From assembly GCA_964602525.1 (NCBI GenBank), contig CAZRSA010000001.1:1-64000 (forward strand): a DNA stretch of 64,000 bases, written 5' to 3'. The notes under the pieces are model-generated. The model was not told the origin of the DNA, did no database searches, and saw only the letters and a program-made list of their open reading frames with translations. This DNA comes from Lentisalinibacter sp964602525. GTDB lineage: Bacteria; Pseudomonadota; Gammaproteobacteria; Steroidobacterales; Woeseiaceae. Numbering within the stretch: the stretch's first letter is position 1; each line of letters starts with the position of its first letter. The position numbers and the translations under genes were made by a program. This document shows, in pieces, positions 55,496 to 63,527 of the stretch.

Positions 55496-56767
55496 CCGGT
55501 CTCTGGCGGATTCCGTACCGTATCTGAACGGCTCGCCTTCCGCGTCCTGCAGCTGCTGGTCGTAGGCCGCCTGCAGGCCGGTGTCCTGCTCCTCGGCGTC
55601 GTCGTCCGGCTCGGGCTCGATGTGGCCCGGGTAGAACGGCGACAGGATGGCCACGGTTATACCGATTGCCGCCAGCACGGCAAACGCATCGGCATAGCCG
55701 ATATCGGCCACCAGCGCGCCGACCACGGGTGAGCCGGACGCCTGCCCGAGTGCGACTGCGATGAACGGCAGCACCGGCCCCATGGCCAGGCGACCCGGCA
55801 ACACGCGGATGCCGGTCATCAGGTACAGGCCCGTCAGACTCATGTAGGCCAGGCCGAAGACCAGCGCCGAGAACGTCGCGAGCAGCACGCTACCGGGACT
55901 GGCGGCGAGCAGCGCGAGGCTCGCCGACAGCATCATCAGCATCAATGCGTGGGTGATCGGGGGATTGTTGCGGTCTGCCAGATCGGCGACCGCCGCGCCG
56001 CCCAGGCCCGCTATGCCGACCGCGAGCCACAGCCATCCGGCTGCGCCGGGCGGCAGCGCGCCGAGGGTGACCACCAGGTCGGGCGCGAAGATCCAGTACG
56101 CCGACGCGATGAATCCCATGACGAATGCGAACACGGAGAGCTCGAACAGGCGTGACCACTGCAGCTTGCTGATGGGGGGAGGCGGTGCCGCGTTGGACGG
56201 CACGATGGGCGACGCCGCAGGGATGAAGCGCCATGCGGCCACGACGCCTGCGGCGGCGAGGACGGCGAAGGAGGCGTAGGCAAAACGCCACGCCCCGGCC
56301 ATGAACAGCACCGCCGGCACGGCCACCGCCACGCCCACACTGGTCCCGGCGTTCATGACCGCGCTGACGCGCCCGTGCTGCCTGCGCCTGACCACTGCCC
56401 GCATGGCAGCGGTGAGCGCCGGCATCATCAGCCCGGTGCAGATACCGCAGGCGAACACACCGCCGCCGAGCGAGACCGGCCCGGACGCCAGGCTGATCAG
56501 CGTCAGCCCGCCGACGCCGAAAAGGCCCGACAGCACCGCGGTATGGCGGGCCCCCAGACGGTTGGCGATGAAAGGCGCGGCGAGCGTGGCCAGCAGGAAG
56601 CTGATCAGCGGCAGCGCACCGATGATGCCGATCATATAGGGCGTGAGCGACAGTTCGGCGCGGATCGGAGGAACGAACAGCCCGAAAGCGAAGCGCGCCA
56701 GGCCGTAGCTGATCGCGACCAGCGCCGCGCCCAGAAGCGCGAACGCGGTACTCGATCGCGGACTCAC
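55493..56767 (-). CDS. YbfB/YjiJ-type major facilitator superfamily transporter
   Basis: A 424-residue inner-membrane transporter with twelve hydrophobic segments. The first helix ISYGLARFAFGLFVPPI and the early NRLGARHTAVLSG loop match the YbfB/YjiJ family, whose substrates are unknown. After helix 12 an acidic cytoplasmic tail (EPEPDDDAEEQ) extends about 40 residues. The start is a GTG at 56767 with a G-rich stretch just upstream. The 350 bases beyond hold no gene but a hairpin-rich segment and the tRNA-Ser. Confidence 0.88.
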   Translation of the reverse strand: MSPRSSTAFALLGAALVAISYGLARFAFGLFVPPIRAELSLTPYMIGIIGALPLISFLLATLAAPFIANRLGARHTAVLSGLFGVGGLTLISLASGPVSLGGGVFACGICTGLMMPALTAAMRAVVRRRQHGRVSAVMNAGTSVGVAVAVPAVLFMAGAWRFAYASFAVLAAAGVVAAWRFIPAASPIVPSNAAPPPPISKLQWSRLFELSVFAFVMGFIASAYWIFAPDLVVTLGALPPGAAGWLWLAVGIAGLGGAAVADLADRNNPPITHALMLMMLSASLALLAASPGSVLLATFSALVFGLAYMSLTGLYLMTGIRVLPGRLAMGPVLPFIAVALGQASGSPVVGALVADIGYADAFAVLAAIGITVAILSPFYPGHIEPEPDDDAEEQDTGLQAAYDQQLQDAEGEPFRYGTESARDR

Positions 56768-56937
56768 CCCACCCCCGTGGGGCTGGCGGCGAGGACTCCC
56801 GTCGGCTCCGGTTGACGGCGCAGCTCGTTCCGTGCGCGCTTGTTCGGGGTCTCCATAGCCGGCACGACCTCATCGGCGGGGTCGGGTGCCACGATAACAG
56901 AGTCCGCGTTTCCGGATTGGGGGAGCGATCAACACAA

Positions 56938-56953
56938 CGGAGAGGGAGGGATT
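56938..56953 (-). repeat. Copy of the tRNA-Ser 3' end (possible attachment-site remnant)
   Basis: CGGAGAGGGAGGGATT at 56938-56953 repeats 57122-57137, 184 bp away and in the same orientation. Short direct repeats of a tRNA 3' end flank integrated elements, but no integrase lies between or beside them. Confidence 0.6.
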
Positions 56954-57083
56954 GATTCGCCTGCCGCGCAGGCTCACCCTGCGGGCGGCTCGCTGTGCTC
57001 GCCGTCTGTCGGCCGGCTGCGCCGGCCTCGGGTCGAACCCGATTGCCCGATATCGAGGGTTCGAACCCCGTCTGATCAAACAT

Positions 57084-57112
57084 CAAAAAAAGGGCCTCGA
57101 AGGCCCTTTTCT
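57084..57112. terminator. Terminator of tRNA-Ser
   Basis: A 9-bp stem (AAAGGGCCT with AGGCCCTTT, 57089-57097 and 57101-57109) and a 3-base loop has an A-run on one side and T-run on the other. It lies 7-10 bp past the tRNA 3' end and could act on both strands. Confidence 0.88.
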
Positions 57113-57118
57113 TGATGT

Positions 57119-57209
57119 TGGCGGAGAGGGAGGGATTCGAACCCTCGATAGGGGGTTACCCTATACATGAATTCCAATCATGCGCCTTCGACCACTCGGC
57201 CACCTCTCC
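57119..57209 (-). tRNA. tRNA-Ser (anticodon GGA)
   Basis: A 91-base gene on the minus strand starts GGAGAGGTGGCCGAGTGG and ends CTCTCCGCCA, so the CCA tail is encoded. The acceptor stem GGAGAGG pairs with CCTCTCC. The anticodon loop TTGGAAT sits between CATGA and TCATG stems, giving GGA, which reads UCC and UCU serine codons. A long variable arm and the GGTTCGAATCC T-arm confirm tRNA-Ser. Promoter and terminator are both evident. Confidence 0.97.
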
Positions 57210-57241
57210 GAATTTCTCGTGCCGCGTCGAAGCGGGCGCGC

Positions 57242-57270
57242 AGATTACTCCAGCGCTCCCGCCAGTTCAA
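57242..57270 (-). promoter_or_regulatory. Promoter of tRNA-Ser
   Basis: On the minus strand TTGAAC (57270-57265) and TAATCT (57247-57242) are separated by 17 bp, placing the start about 26 bases before the tRNA. The -35 overlaps the end of the upstream lipoprotein gene. Confidence 0.65.
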
Positions 57271-57551
57271 TCTTCCTCTTCGTCGCCACGGACCTCGGCC
57301 ATGCGGCGGGAGAACGGGGGTGGCTCCTCCAGGCAGCGGCCCTCCGCGGCGCCCGGCGGGGTCGAGGCCACCGGCACCTCCAGGTCCCGGCCCTCGTCCA
57401 GACCGCTCATGCCGGCAGGCACCCGCACCGGCTCCGTGAGCCGGCTCTCCTGGTACGGCTTGGCCTCCGTGCAGCTGCCGCCGCCGAGCCCGAAACCGAA
57501 GCAGCCGCTCAGCAGCAGTGCAGCCGCGGGCCAGAGGAAGAGATGTCTCAT
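57267..57551 (-). CDS. Short BamC/NlpB-like lipoprotein (N-terminal region only)
   Basis: A 94-residue outer-membrane lipoprotein candidate. The signal ends LLLSGC (about Cys17). The mature part carries KPYQESRLTEPVRVPAGMSGLDE followed by LEVPVA, which resembles the unstructured N-terminal segment of BamC that wraps BamD (E. coli has a PAGM and an IPV at matching places). The two helix-grip domains of BamC are missing and the tail is acidic (RGDEEED). Position supports the link: in E. coli bamC directly follows dapA, and here the ATG overlaps the dapA stop. The relation is by motif and context only. Confidence 0.65.
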   Translation of the reverse strand: MRHLFLWPAAALLLSGCFGFGLGGGSCTEAKPYQESRLTEPVRVPAGMSGLDEGRDLEVPVASTPPGAAEGRCLEEPPPFSRRMAEVRGDEEED

Positions 57552-58444
57552 GCAGGGTTCTCCGTGCTCAATACGATACCGGCGCCAGCCAGTGCCGCGT
57601 CCACGTCGCCCCGGAAGCGGGCGTCCAGCGGCGTCAGCGGCAGCCTGATGCCCTTGCCCAGGAGGCCCATACGGTGCAGGGCCCATTTCACCGGGATAGG
57701 ATTCGACTCCAGGAACATGGCCTTGTTCACCGGCTGCAGACCGGCGTCGATGTCCCGCACCTTCGACGCGTCGCCCGCCGCCGCGGCCCGGCACATCTGC
57801 GCCATCAGCGCCGGAACCACGTTGGCCGTCACGGACACCACGCCGTGGCCGCCGGCGAGCAGGAATTCGGCGCTGGTGAAATCGTCACCGCTGAAGTAGC
57901 GGAAGTTCGCCGGACAGACCGCCTGCATCGCCTCCAGCCGGCGTACGTCGCCGGTGGCGTCCTTGATGCCGAAGATGCGCTCGTGGGCCGCCAGCCTGGC
58001 CACCGTCTCCGGCAGCAGGTCCGACGCGGTCCGGCCCGGCACGTTGTAGAGCATCACCGGCTTGCTCACCGCATCCGCCACCGTGGTGAAGTGGCGGTAC
58101 ATGCCCTCCTGGGTAGGCTTGTTGTAATACGGGGCGACCATCAGGAAGCCGTCGATGCCCGCGCCGTCGACCGCCTGCGACAGAGCGAGGGTCTGCCGGG
58201 TGGAGTTGGAGCCGGTACCCGCCAGGATCCGGATGCGTCCGTCCGCGAGTTCCACGGCGCGGCGCACCAGTGCGGCATGCTCCTCTTTAAGCAGCGTGGC
58301 CGACTCGCCCGTGGTGCCGGCGATCACCAGGCCGTCCGTCCCCGCCTCGCAGTGAAAGTCGATCAGGCGCGCAAGCGCCTCGTAGTCGACCTCGTCGGCA
58401 TCGGTGAACGGGGTCGCGAGAGCGACCAGGCTACCCTGGATCAT
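57548..58444 (-). CDS. dapA: 4-hydroxy-tetrahydrodipicolinate synthase
   Basis: A 298-residue TIM-barrel lyase that condenses pyruvate with aspartate semialdehyde in lysine and diaminopimelate synthesis. It has the GTTGE motif near residue 44, YYNKPTQEGMYRHF with the proton-relay Tyr, NVPGRTASDL, and GIKDATGD with the Schiff-base Lys (about 162). The length equals the family norm. GGAG lies seven bases before the ATG. It is divergent from gcvR and overlaps the BamC-like gene by four bases. Confidence 0.96.
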   Translation of the reverse strand: MIQGSLVALATPFTDADEVDYEALARLIDFHCEAGTDGLVIAGTTGESATLLKEEHAALVRRAVELADGRIRILAGTGSNSTRQTLALSQAVDGAGIDGFLMVAPYYNKPTQEGMYRHFTTVADAVSKPVMLYNVPGRTASDLLPETVARLAAHERIFGIKDATGDVRRLEAMQAVCPANFRYFSGDDFTSAEFLLAGGHGVVSVTANVVPALMAQMCRAAAAGDASKVRDIDAGLQPVNKAMFLESNPIPVKWALHRMGLLGKGIRLPLTPLDARFRGDVDAALAGAGIVLSTENPA

Positions 58445-58578
58445 GAATTACTCCGGGTGAACAAGCCGGCGATGGTACTGGCCGGGCCCGTCCTGCGGCA
58501 AGAGTCCGCGGCAAATCAATTGCTTGCACGCCGCTGCAATCACAGTACACTGCGGCCACCGGCAACCCCCGCCAGACA

Positions 58579-58584
58579 TATAAT
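58579..58584 (+). promoter_or_regulatory. -10 element of gcvR
   Basis: TATAAT is a perfect -10 hexamer 13 bases before the gcvR ATG, implying a leader of about seven bases with no Shine-Dalgarno. The -35 is weak. Confidence 0.5.
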
Positions 58585-58597
58585 CTGCTCACAAAAC

Positions 58598-59128
58598 ATG
58601 TCTCAACTTATTGTTATTTCAGCTATCGGTAACGACCGGACCGGCGTGGTCCAGGATCTGACCGAGACCATCCTGGAGTGCGGCGGCAACATCGTCGAGA
58701 GCCGCATGAGCACGCTGGGTCAGGAGTTCGCGATGCTGCTGCTGGTGTCGGGCAACTGGCACACGGTGAACCGGCTGGAGACCGAACTCGGCAAGCTGGA
58801 GAAACAGCACGGCATCACCGCGACGCTGTGCCAGACCCGGGAACGGCTGGAGAAACGCGACAGCCTGCCGTACGCAGTGGACGTGGTCTGCCTCGACCAA
58901 CAGGGGGTGGTTTTCAACATCGCCCGCTTCTTCTCGAGCCGGGGCATCGACATCGCCGAGCTCAGCACCCGCAGCTACGCGGCCGCCCATACCGGCGCGC
59001 CCATGTACTCGGTGCAGATGAACGTGAGCGTGCCGGAACGCATCCACATCGCGCAGCTCCGCGAAGAGTTCATGGAAATGTGCGACCAGTACAACCTGGA
59101 CGCCATACTGGAACCGGTGAAAGCCTGA
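58598..59128 (+). CDS. gcvR: Glycine cleavage system regulatory protein (ACT-domain repressor)
   Basis: A 176-residue protein of two ACT domains. MSQLIVISAIGNDRTGVVQDLTETILECGGNIVESRMS starts the first and YAVDVVCLDQQGVVFNIARFFSSRGIDIAEL the second. In E. coli GcvR represses glycine cleavage genes with GcvA in response to glycine. The ATG at 58598 is set by the first ACT strand. The dapA / gcvR-bcp order matches enterobacteria; bcp follows 45 bp later. Confidence 0.92.
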   Translation: MSQLIVISAIGNDRTGVVQDLTETILECGGNIVESRMSTLGQEFAMLLLVSGNWHTVNRLETELGKLEKQHGITATLCQTRERLEKRDSLPYAVDVVCLDQQGVVFNIARFFSSRGIDIAELSTRSYAAAHTGAPMYSVQMNVSVPERIHIAQLREEFMEMCDQYNLDAILEPVKA

Positions 59129-59173
59129 CGCCGGCCGCCTGCGGCGCGGCCCTGCCCAGAGGAGACCCACACG

Positions 59174-59644
59174 ATGAGCGCACCCGAGACAGGCAAGGTG
59201 GTAAAGGACTTCAAGCTGCCGGCGACCGGCGACAAGACGGTCAGGCTGAAGGACCTGCGCGGCAGCAACGTCGTGCTGTACTTCTACCCGAAGGACGCGA
59301 CACCGGGCTGCACCACTGAAGGTCAGGACTTCCGCGACCTGCACGGCAGGTTCAAGCGCGCCAACACGGTGATCCTGGGCGTCTCCCGCGACTCGATCGC
59401 CTCTCACGAGAAATTTCGCGCCAAGCACGAATTTCCGTTCGACCTGCTCTCCGATGAGGACGAGACCGTCTGCCGCCAGTTCGACGTCATCAAGGAGAAG
59501 AACATGTACGGGCGCAAGGTGATGGGGGTCGAGCGCAGCACCTTCCTGATCGACGACAAGGGCAAGCTGCGCCGGGAATGGCGCAAGGTGAAGGTGAAAG
59601 GTCATGCCGCGGAAGTGCTGGAAGCCGCGAGGGAGCTGGGCTGA
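59174..59644 (+). CDS. bcp: Thioredoxin-dependent thiol peroxidase (Bcp/PrxQ)
   Basis: A 156-residue peroxiredoxin with the peroxidatic motif FYPKDATPGCTTEG (Cys about 43). In E. coli Bcp a resolving Cys lies five residues on; here that place is Gln (CTTEGQ), so this is a 1-Cys-type or differently resolved variant. A second Cys in DETVCRQF (about 97) is conserved with E. coli Cys99. It reduces organic and fatty-acid hydroperoxides. AGGAGA precedes the ATG. It forms the usual gcvR-bcp-bepA neighbourhood. Confidence 0.95.
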   Translation: MSAPETGKVVKDFKLPATGDKTVRLKDLRGSNVVLYFYPKDATPGCTTEGQDFRDLHGRFKRANTVILGVSRDSIASHEKFRAKHEFPFDLLSDEDETVCRQFDVIKEKNMYGRKVMGVERSTFLIDDKGKLRREWRKVKVKGHAAEVLEAARELG

Positions 59645-59707
59645 GGCCGCGGCGCCGGTACAGACGCCCGGCTGATGCTCCCTGGCGGTGCGAGCGGGAA
59701 GGCGGCG

Positions 59708-59713
59708 TATAAT
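59708..59713 (+). promoter_or_regulatory. -10 element of bepA
   Basis: A perfect TATAAT ends 11 bases before the ATG at 59725, so the leader would be about five bases and no ribosome site is seen. The -35 is weak. Confidence 0.45.
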
Positions 59714-59724
59714 GGGAACGCACC

Positions 59725-61251
59725 ATGCCGCCCATTGTCCTACATTCCATCATGACTGACCTCCGCTCCCTGGCCGTCCGGACCCTGCTGCTGGTGCTGC
59801 CCGTCGCGGCGATGCTCGCGAGCGGCGGCCCTTTGCTGGCGGCCGGCGAACTGCCGGACATCGGCAGCCCTGCCAATGCCATGCTGCCGAAGTCCGAGGA
59901 GGCGCGCATCGGCCGCGCGATCATGCGCGAGCTCAGGAACCGGGGCACGGTGGTCGAGGACCCCCTGATCAACGAGTACATCGAGGCCGTGGGGCACCGG
60001 CTGGTGGCCCACGCCAACGACGGCGAGCAGAATTTCGAGTTCTTCGTCGTCGAGGACCAGAGCATCAACGCATTCGCGCTGCCCGGCGGATTCATCGGCG
60101 TACACACCGGACTGATCGAGGCGACCGAGAACGAGAGCGAGCTCGCCGGTGTGCTGGCCCACGAGATCGCCCATGTGACCCAGCGCCATATCGCGCGCTC
60201 TATCTACAACAACTCCCGCGCCAGCATCATTACGCTGGCGACGATGCTCGGCGCCATCCTGGTCGGAATGGCGGCCGACGGCGGCAGCGACGCCACCCAG
60301 GGCGCCATCATGGGCGCCCAGGGCATGCTGGCGCAGAACCGCATCAACTTCACCCGCCGCAACGAGTACGAGGCGGACCGGGTCGGGGTTTCGACGATGG
60401 CCGCCGCCGGCTTCGACCCCCAGGGCATGCCGGATTTCTTCGCCACCATCGGCAGGCGGGCGGGACCTTTCGCGAGCAGCGTGCCGGAGTTCCTGCGGAC
60501 CCACCCCGTGTCCAGCAACCGGATTGCGGAGACCCGTTCACGGGCGGCGAGCCTGCCCATCGCCGAGGTAGAGGAGATGACCGGCTACGGCCTCACGAAG
60601 GCCCGGATCATCGCCCAGGCACGCACCTCGCCCGCGAGCGCCCTGACCTACTTCCGGGAATCGGCGCCGCCGGGGGATGCCGCCCTTTACGGCGAGGCTC
60701 TGGTGCTGCTGCGCATGGACCGCCCGGCCGAGGCCCAGCGCATCTTCGAGCAGCTGATCGATACCAACCAGGATGTCATCGCCTACCATATCGGACTGGC
60801 GGAGGCCCAGCTGGCGAACGACAACGAGATGGCCGCGCTGTCCACCTACGCCAACGCCCGCGAACTGTTCCCCCGCAACGTGCCGCTGATCATCAGCTAC
60901 GCGGAGACGCTCCTGCAGCTCGACCGGGGCACCATGGCTCACGACATGCTGCTGGACCTGCTGAACAACACGCCGCCCACGCCGGAACAGGTACGGCTCA
61001 TCGCCCGGGCCGCCGTAGCCGCCGGCGAGACCGCCGAGGCCCACTACTATCTGTCCGAGTACAACATCATGATCGGGGACCTGGTGCGGGCCATCGGTTT
61101 CCTGTCGAGGGGCCTCGAGCTGCCGGAAACCGAGCCGATCCAGCGTGCGCGCTTCGAGGCCCGGATCGACTTCATCAAGGAATACCTGAGCGAGGAGCAG
61201 CTCAGGGAAGTGGCGCGGAACGACCCCGGCCCGGAGCCCGGGGCCGGCTGA
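59725..61251 (+). CDS. bepA: BepA-like M48 metalloprotease/chaperone with TPR repeats
   Basis: A 508-residue periplasmic protein. A signal peptide (ending about residue 40, LLAAGE) precedes the M48 domain with HEIAH (about 146-150) and the third zinc ligand in EYEADR (Glu about 216). Four or five TPR repeats (about 300-480) follow. E. coli BepA has the same design and degrades or matures LptD at the outer membrane with the Bam complex. The ATG could be 59725 or 59752; 59725 follows the -10 and is the first in the message. It is the last plus-strand gene and faces mlaB. Confidence 0.93.
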   Translation: MPPIVLHSIMTDLRSLAVRTLLLVLPVAAMLASGGPLLAAGELPDIGSPANAMLPKSEEARIGRAIMRELRNRGTVVEDPLINEYIEAVGHRLVAHANDGEQNFEFFVVEDQSINAFALPGGFIGVHTGLIEATENESELAGVLAHEIAHVTQRHIARSIYNNSRASIITLATMLGAILVGMAADGGSDATQGAIMGAQGMLAQNRINFTRRNEYEADRVGVSTMAAAGFDPQGMPDFFATIGRRAGPFASSVPEFLRTHPVSSNRIAETRSRAASLPIAEVEEMTGYGLTKARIIAQARTSPASALTYFRESAPPGDAALYGEALVLLRMDRPAEAQRIFEQLIDTNQDVIAYHIGLAEAQLANDNEMAALSTYANARELFPRNVPLIISYAETLLQLDRGTMAHDMLLDLLNNTPPTPEQVRLIARAAVAAGETAEAHYYLSEYNIMIGDLVRAIGFLSRGLELPETEPIQRARFEARIDFIKEYLSEEQLREVARNDPGPEPGAG

Positions 61252-61262
61252 GGCAAGACGCC

Positions 61263-61622
61263 TCAGGACGGACCCGCGCCCTCCTCGCCGCCGCGGTCCT
61301 CGATGAATCCCACCCACCGCTCGCCAACGCTCAGGAGATCTTCCACGTCGCTGGTCTGGGCAATGTTGGTGATCTTCTCCGGAACGTTGCGGAAGTGGAT
61401 CTCGCGCACAGTGTGATTGGCCCAGGTGATCCACTCCAGCAGCAGTGCCAGACCGGCACTGTCGGTCCTGGTGACCCCGCCCAGGTCGACCTCGAGCAGG
61501 GTGTGGTCGGCGAAGCGCTCCGTGGCCTCGCGCAGTATCGCCGCCACGGTATCGAAGCTCATCTCGCCCGCGACGGCGAAGCGGCCCTCACCCAGGTCAC
61601 GGAACTCCCAGCGCTCGCTCAC
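61263..61622 (-). CDS. mlaB: MlaB, STAS-domain subunit of the phospholipid ABC transporter
   Basis: A 119-residue STAS protein: RFAVAGEMSFDTVAAIL starts the fold and VDLGGVTRTDSAGLALLLEW is the conserved phosphorylation-loop region. MlaB binds MlaF and stabilises the MlaFEDB complex. It starts with GTG at 61622, overlapping the mlaC stop by four bases. The acidic tail (DRGGEEGAGPS) is longer than in E. coli MlaB. It is the last gene of the operon. Confidence 0.9.
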   Translation of the reverse strand: MSERWEFRDLGEGRFAVAGEMSFDTVAAILREATERFADHTLLEVDLGGVTRTDSAGLALLLEWITWANHTVREIHFRNVPEKITNIAQTSDVEDLLSVGERWVGFIEDRGGEEGAGPS

Positions 61623-62278
61623 GTTCGAGAGGATCCTTCCGCGTCGTCGGCGGAGCCGATGTCGTTGCCGTCGGCCTCGCGCATCCCGGCCTCCCGCTCC
61701 AGGCGCCGGATGACCGCCTCCAGCCCCTTGTCGGCGATCTCGGCGTTGAGCTCCGTGCGGAAGTTGCGCACGTAGGAGATCCCCTCCACCGTAACGTCAT
61801 AGACCTTCCAGCCTTCCTCGCGCCTGACCAGGCCGTAGTTCACCGGCACCTCGGTGCCGTCGTCCAGCTTCACCTCGGTGCGCACCGTGGTGCGCCGCTC
61901 CTCCGGGTCGCCCCGGAAGGGCAGCACCATGACGCGGTCCTGGTCGAACTCCAGCACGCCGTCGGCGTAGCGCTCCAGCAGTGCCTGGTAGAACGCCTTA
62001 ATGAAGCGCTGCTGCTGCTCCTCGCTGGCGGAGCGCCAGTAGCGGCCCAGCACGAGCTGGGCGGCATAGCGCCGGTCGAAGCGGGGCAGCAGGATCCGGT
62101 CGATCAGCCGGTACAGCTCCTCGCGATCCTCTTCGAGTTCGAGCTTTCGCCCCTCCAGCGCGCCGGCGAGTTCCTCCACGGCGGAATCGATCACGCTCGT
62201 GGGGTCTTCGGTACGGGCGACGCCCGGCACGCTCAGCAATATCCCCAGCATCGCCAGGGCCGTCATCCATGTTCTCAT
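61619..62278 (-). CDS. mlaC: MlaC, periplasmic phospholipid carrier
   Basis: A 219-residue protein with a signal peptide (about 1-23) and the MlaC fold. RFDRRYAAQLVLGRYWRSASEEQQQRFIKAFYQALL (about 66-101) and VTVEGISYVRNFRTELNAEI are the diagnostic parts. It shuttles phospholipids between the outer-membrane MlaA complex and MlaFEDB. The C-terminal 25 residues are acidic and unlike E. coli. It overlaps mlaD by four bases (ATGA) and mlaB by four. Confidence 0.95.
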   Translation of the reverse strand: MRTWMTALAMLGILLSVPGVARTEDPTSVIDSAVEELAGALEGRKLELEEDREELYRLIDRILLPRFDRRYAAQLVLGRYWRSASEEQQQRFIKAFYQALLERYADGVLEFDQDRVMVLPFRGDPEERRTTVRTEVKLDDGTEVPVNYGLVRREEGWKVYDVTVEGISYVRNFRTELNAEIADKGLEAVIRRLEREAGMREADGNDIGSADDAEGSSRT

Positions 62279-62745
62279 TCGTCGCCTCCCGAACCCATGT
62301 TCACCAGGAATTTGCCGATCAGGTTTTCCAGCACCACCGCGGACTGGGTGAACAGCACCTCGCTGCCGTCCTCCAGATGCATCTCGGAACCGCCGGGCTG
62401 CAGTCCGACGTACTGGCTGCCAAGCAGCCCCGCCGTGAGGATGCTGGCGTCGGAGTCCTCCGGAATCCGGTCGTATTCGTTCTCTATGCGCATGGTCACG
62501 ACCGCGTCGAGACGCTGCGGGTCGAACTCGATGGCGCTCACCCGGCCGATGGTCACGCCGGCCATGCTCACCGGGGCGCGCACCTTCAGGCTGCCCACGT
62601 TCTGGAAGCGGGCCGTCACCTCGTAGGTGTCGTCCTGCACGTAGCCGCCGATGGTGGTCGTCTGCGTGATCAGGAAGAACAGCGCGGCGAAACCCAGGAA
62701 CACGAACAACCCGGTGCTTATCTCTACTGCTCTGGTCTGCTGCAT
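62275..62745 (-). CDS. mlaD: MlaD, MCE-domain subunit of the phospholipid transporter
   Basis: A 156-residue protein: one N-terminal membrane helix (GLFVFLGFAALFFLITQT) and an MCE domain (about 40-130) with FQNVGSLKVRAPVSMAGVTIGRV and GLLGSQYVGLQPGG. It forms a hexameric ring on the periplasmic side of MlaE that channels lipid. The ATG at 62745 follows mlaE by 13 bp and the stop overlaps mlaC. Confidence 0.95.
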   Translation of the reverse strand: MQQTRAVEISTGLFVFLGFAALFFLITQTTTIGGYVQDDTYEVTARFQNVGSLKVRAPVSMAGVTIGRVSAIEFDPQRLDAVVTMRIENEYDRIPEDSDASILTAGLLGSQYVGLQPGGSEMHLEDGSEVLFTQSAVVLENLIGKFLVNMGSGGDE

Positions 62746-62758
62746 AAGCCCTGTACCT

Positions 62759-63523
62759 TCACATCAACGCGGCGGTAATCATGAAATCGAGCACCAGCAC
62801 GGCGATGGAGGAGATGACCACCGTGCGCGTCGTAGCCCTGCCGACCCCCTCCGCCGTCGGCAACGCATTGTAACCCTCGAACACCGCGAGCAGGCTCGCC
62901 GCCACGCCGAACACCACGCTCTTGACCACACCCTCCATGATGTCGGCCAGCTCCACACTCTCTCTCATCTGCGCCCAGAAGGCGCCGATATCAACCCCCA
63001 TCAGCACCACGCCCACCATGTAGGCCCCGAAGATGCCCACGGCGCTGAAGATGCCCGCGAGCAGCGGCATGGCAATGACGCCGCCCAGGAATCGGGGCAT
63101 GACGACCCGCCGGACGGGGTCCACCGCCATCATCTCCATGGCCGACAGCTGGTCCGTGGCCCGCATCAGGCCGATCTCCGAGGCGAGTGCGGTGCCCGCC
63201 CGCCCCGCGAACAGGAGCGCGGTCACCACGGGCCCGAGCTCCTTCACCAGCGACAGGGCCACGAACACCCCCAGCGCATCCTCGGAGCCGAACCGGGACA
63301 GGTTGTCGTGGCCCTGCAGGCCCAGGACGCCGCCCACGAAGAAGGCGGACGTGACGATGATGGGAAGGGACAGCGCGCCCGCGTTGTGCACCTGCTGCAC
63401 GACGAGCGGGAAACGCCGCCAGAACGCACGGGGCGTGGCAGCGACCAGGCGCAGGAAGAACAGCTGCAGCTGTCCGAACGTCTGCAGGAAACCGGCCAGC
63501 GCATAGGCGAGGTCACGGAACAC
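62759..63523 (-). CDS. mlaE: MlaE, permease subunit of the phospholipid transporter
   Basis: A 254-residue membrane permease. The conserved core includes LGLQGHDNLSRFG, VKELGPVVTALLFAGRAGTALASEIG (the coupling helix region that contacts MlaF) and MEMMAVDPVRRVVMPR, all strongly family-specific. Five to six hydrophobic segments are visible. The start is a GTG at 63523, four bases past the mlaF stop, with GTGAGG just before. Confidence 0.94.
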   Translation of the reverse strand: MFRDLAYALAGFLQTFGQLQLFFLRLVAATPRAFWRRFPLVVQQVHNAGALSLPIIVTSAFFVGGVLGLQGHDNLSRFGSEDALGVFVALSLVKELGPVVTALLFAGRAGTALASEIGLMRATDQLSAMEMMAVDPVRRVVMPRFLGGVIAMPLLAGIFSAVGIFGAYMVGVVLMGVDIGAFWAQMRESVELADIMEGVVKSVVFGVAASLLAVFEGYNALPTAEGVGRATTRTVVISSIAVLVLDFMITAALM

Positions 63524-63527
63524 GGCC

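Larger units (their letters stand above)
56768..57118. other. Hairpin-rich intergenic segment with tRNA-Ser-derived fragments
   Basis: This 351-base stretch has no convincing gene. Its left part is the MFS leader. At 56938-56953 is a 16-bp exact copy of the 3' end of the neighbouring tRNA-Ser gene (same orientation; original at 57122-57137). At 57052-57066 is a 15-bp inverted copy of the tRNA T-arm region. Between them lie several GC-rich hairpins, such as GGCCGGC-TGC-GCCGGCC near 57012-57028 and CGCAGG/CCTGCG pairs. Predicted ORFs here are tRNA-overlap artefacts. Confidence 0.7.

Noticed and set aside
56938..57209. An integrated element between the tRNA repeats
   Set aside because: Only 184 bp separate the copies and there is no integrase, so at most a relic attachment site is possible.
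56952..57648. Short open frames over the tRNA-Ser (with GEGGIRTLDRG-like translation)
   Set aside because: They are the well-known spurious translations of tRNA-Ser genes, not proteins.
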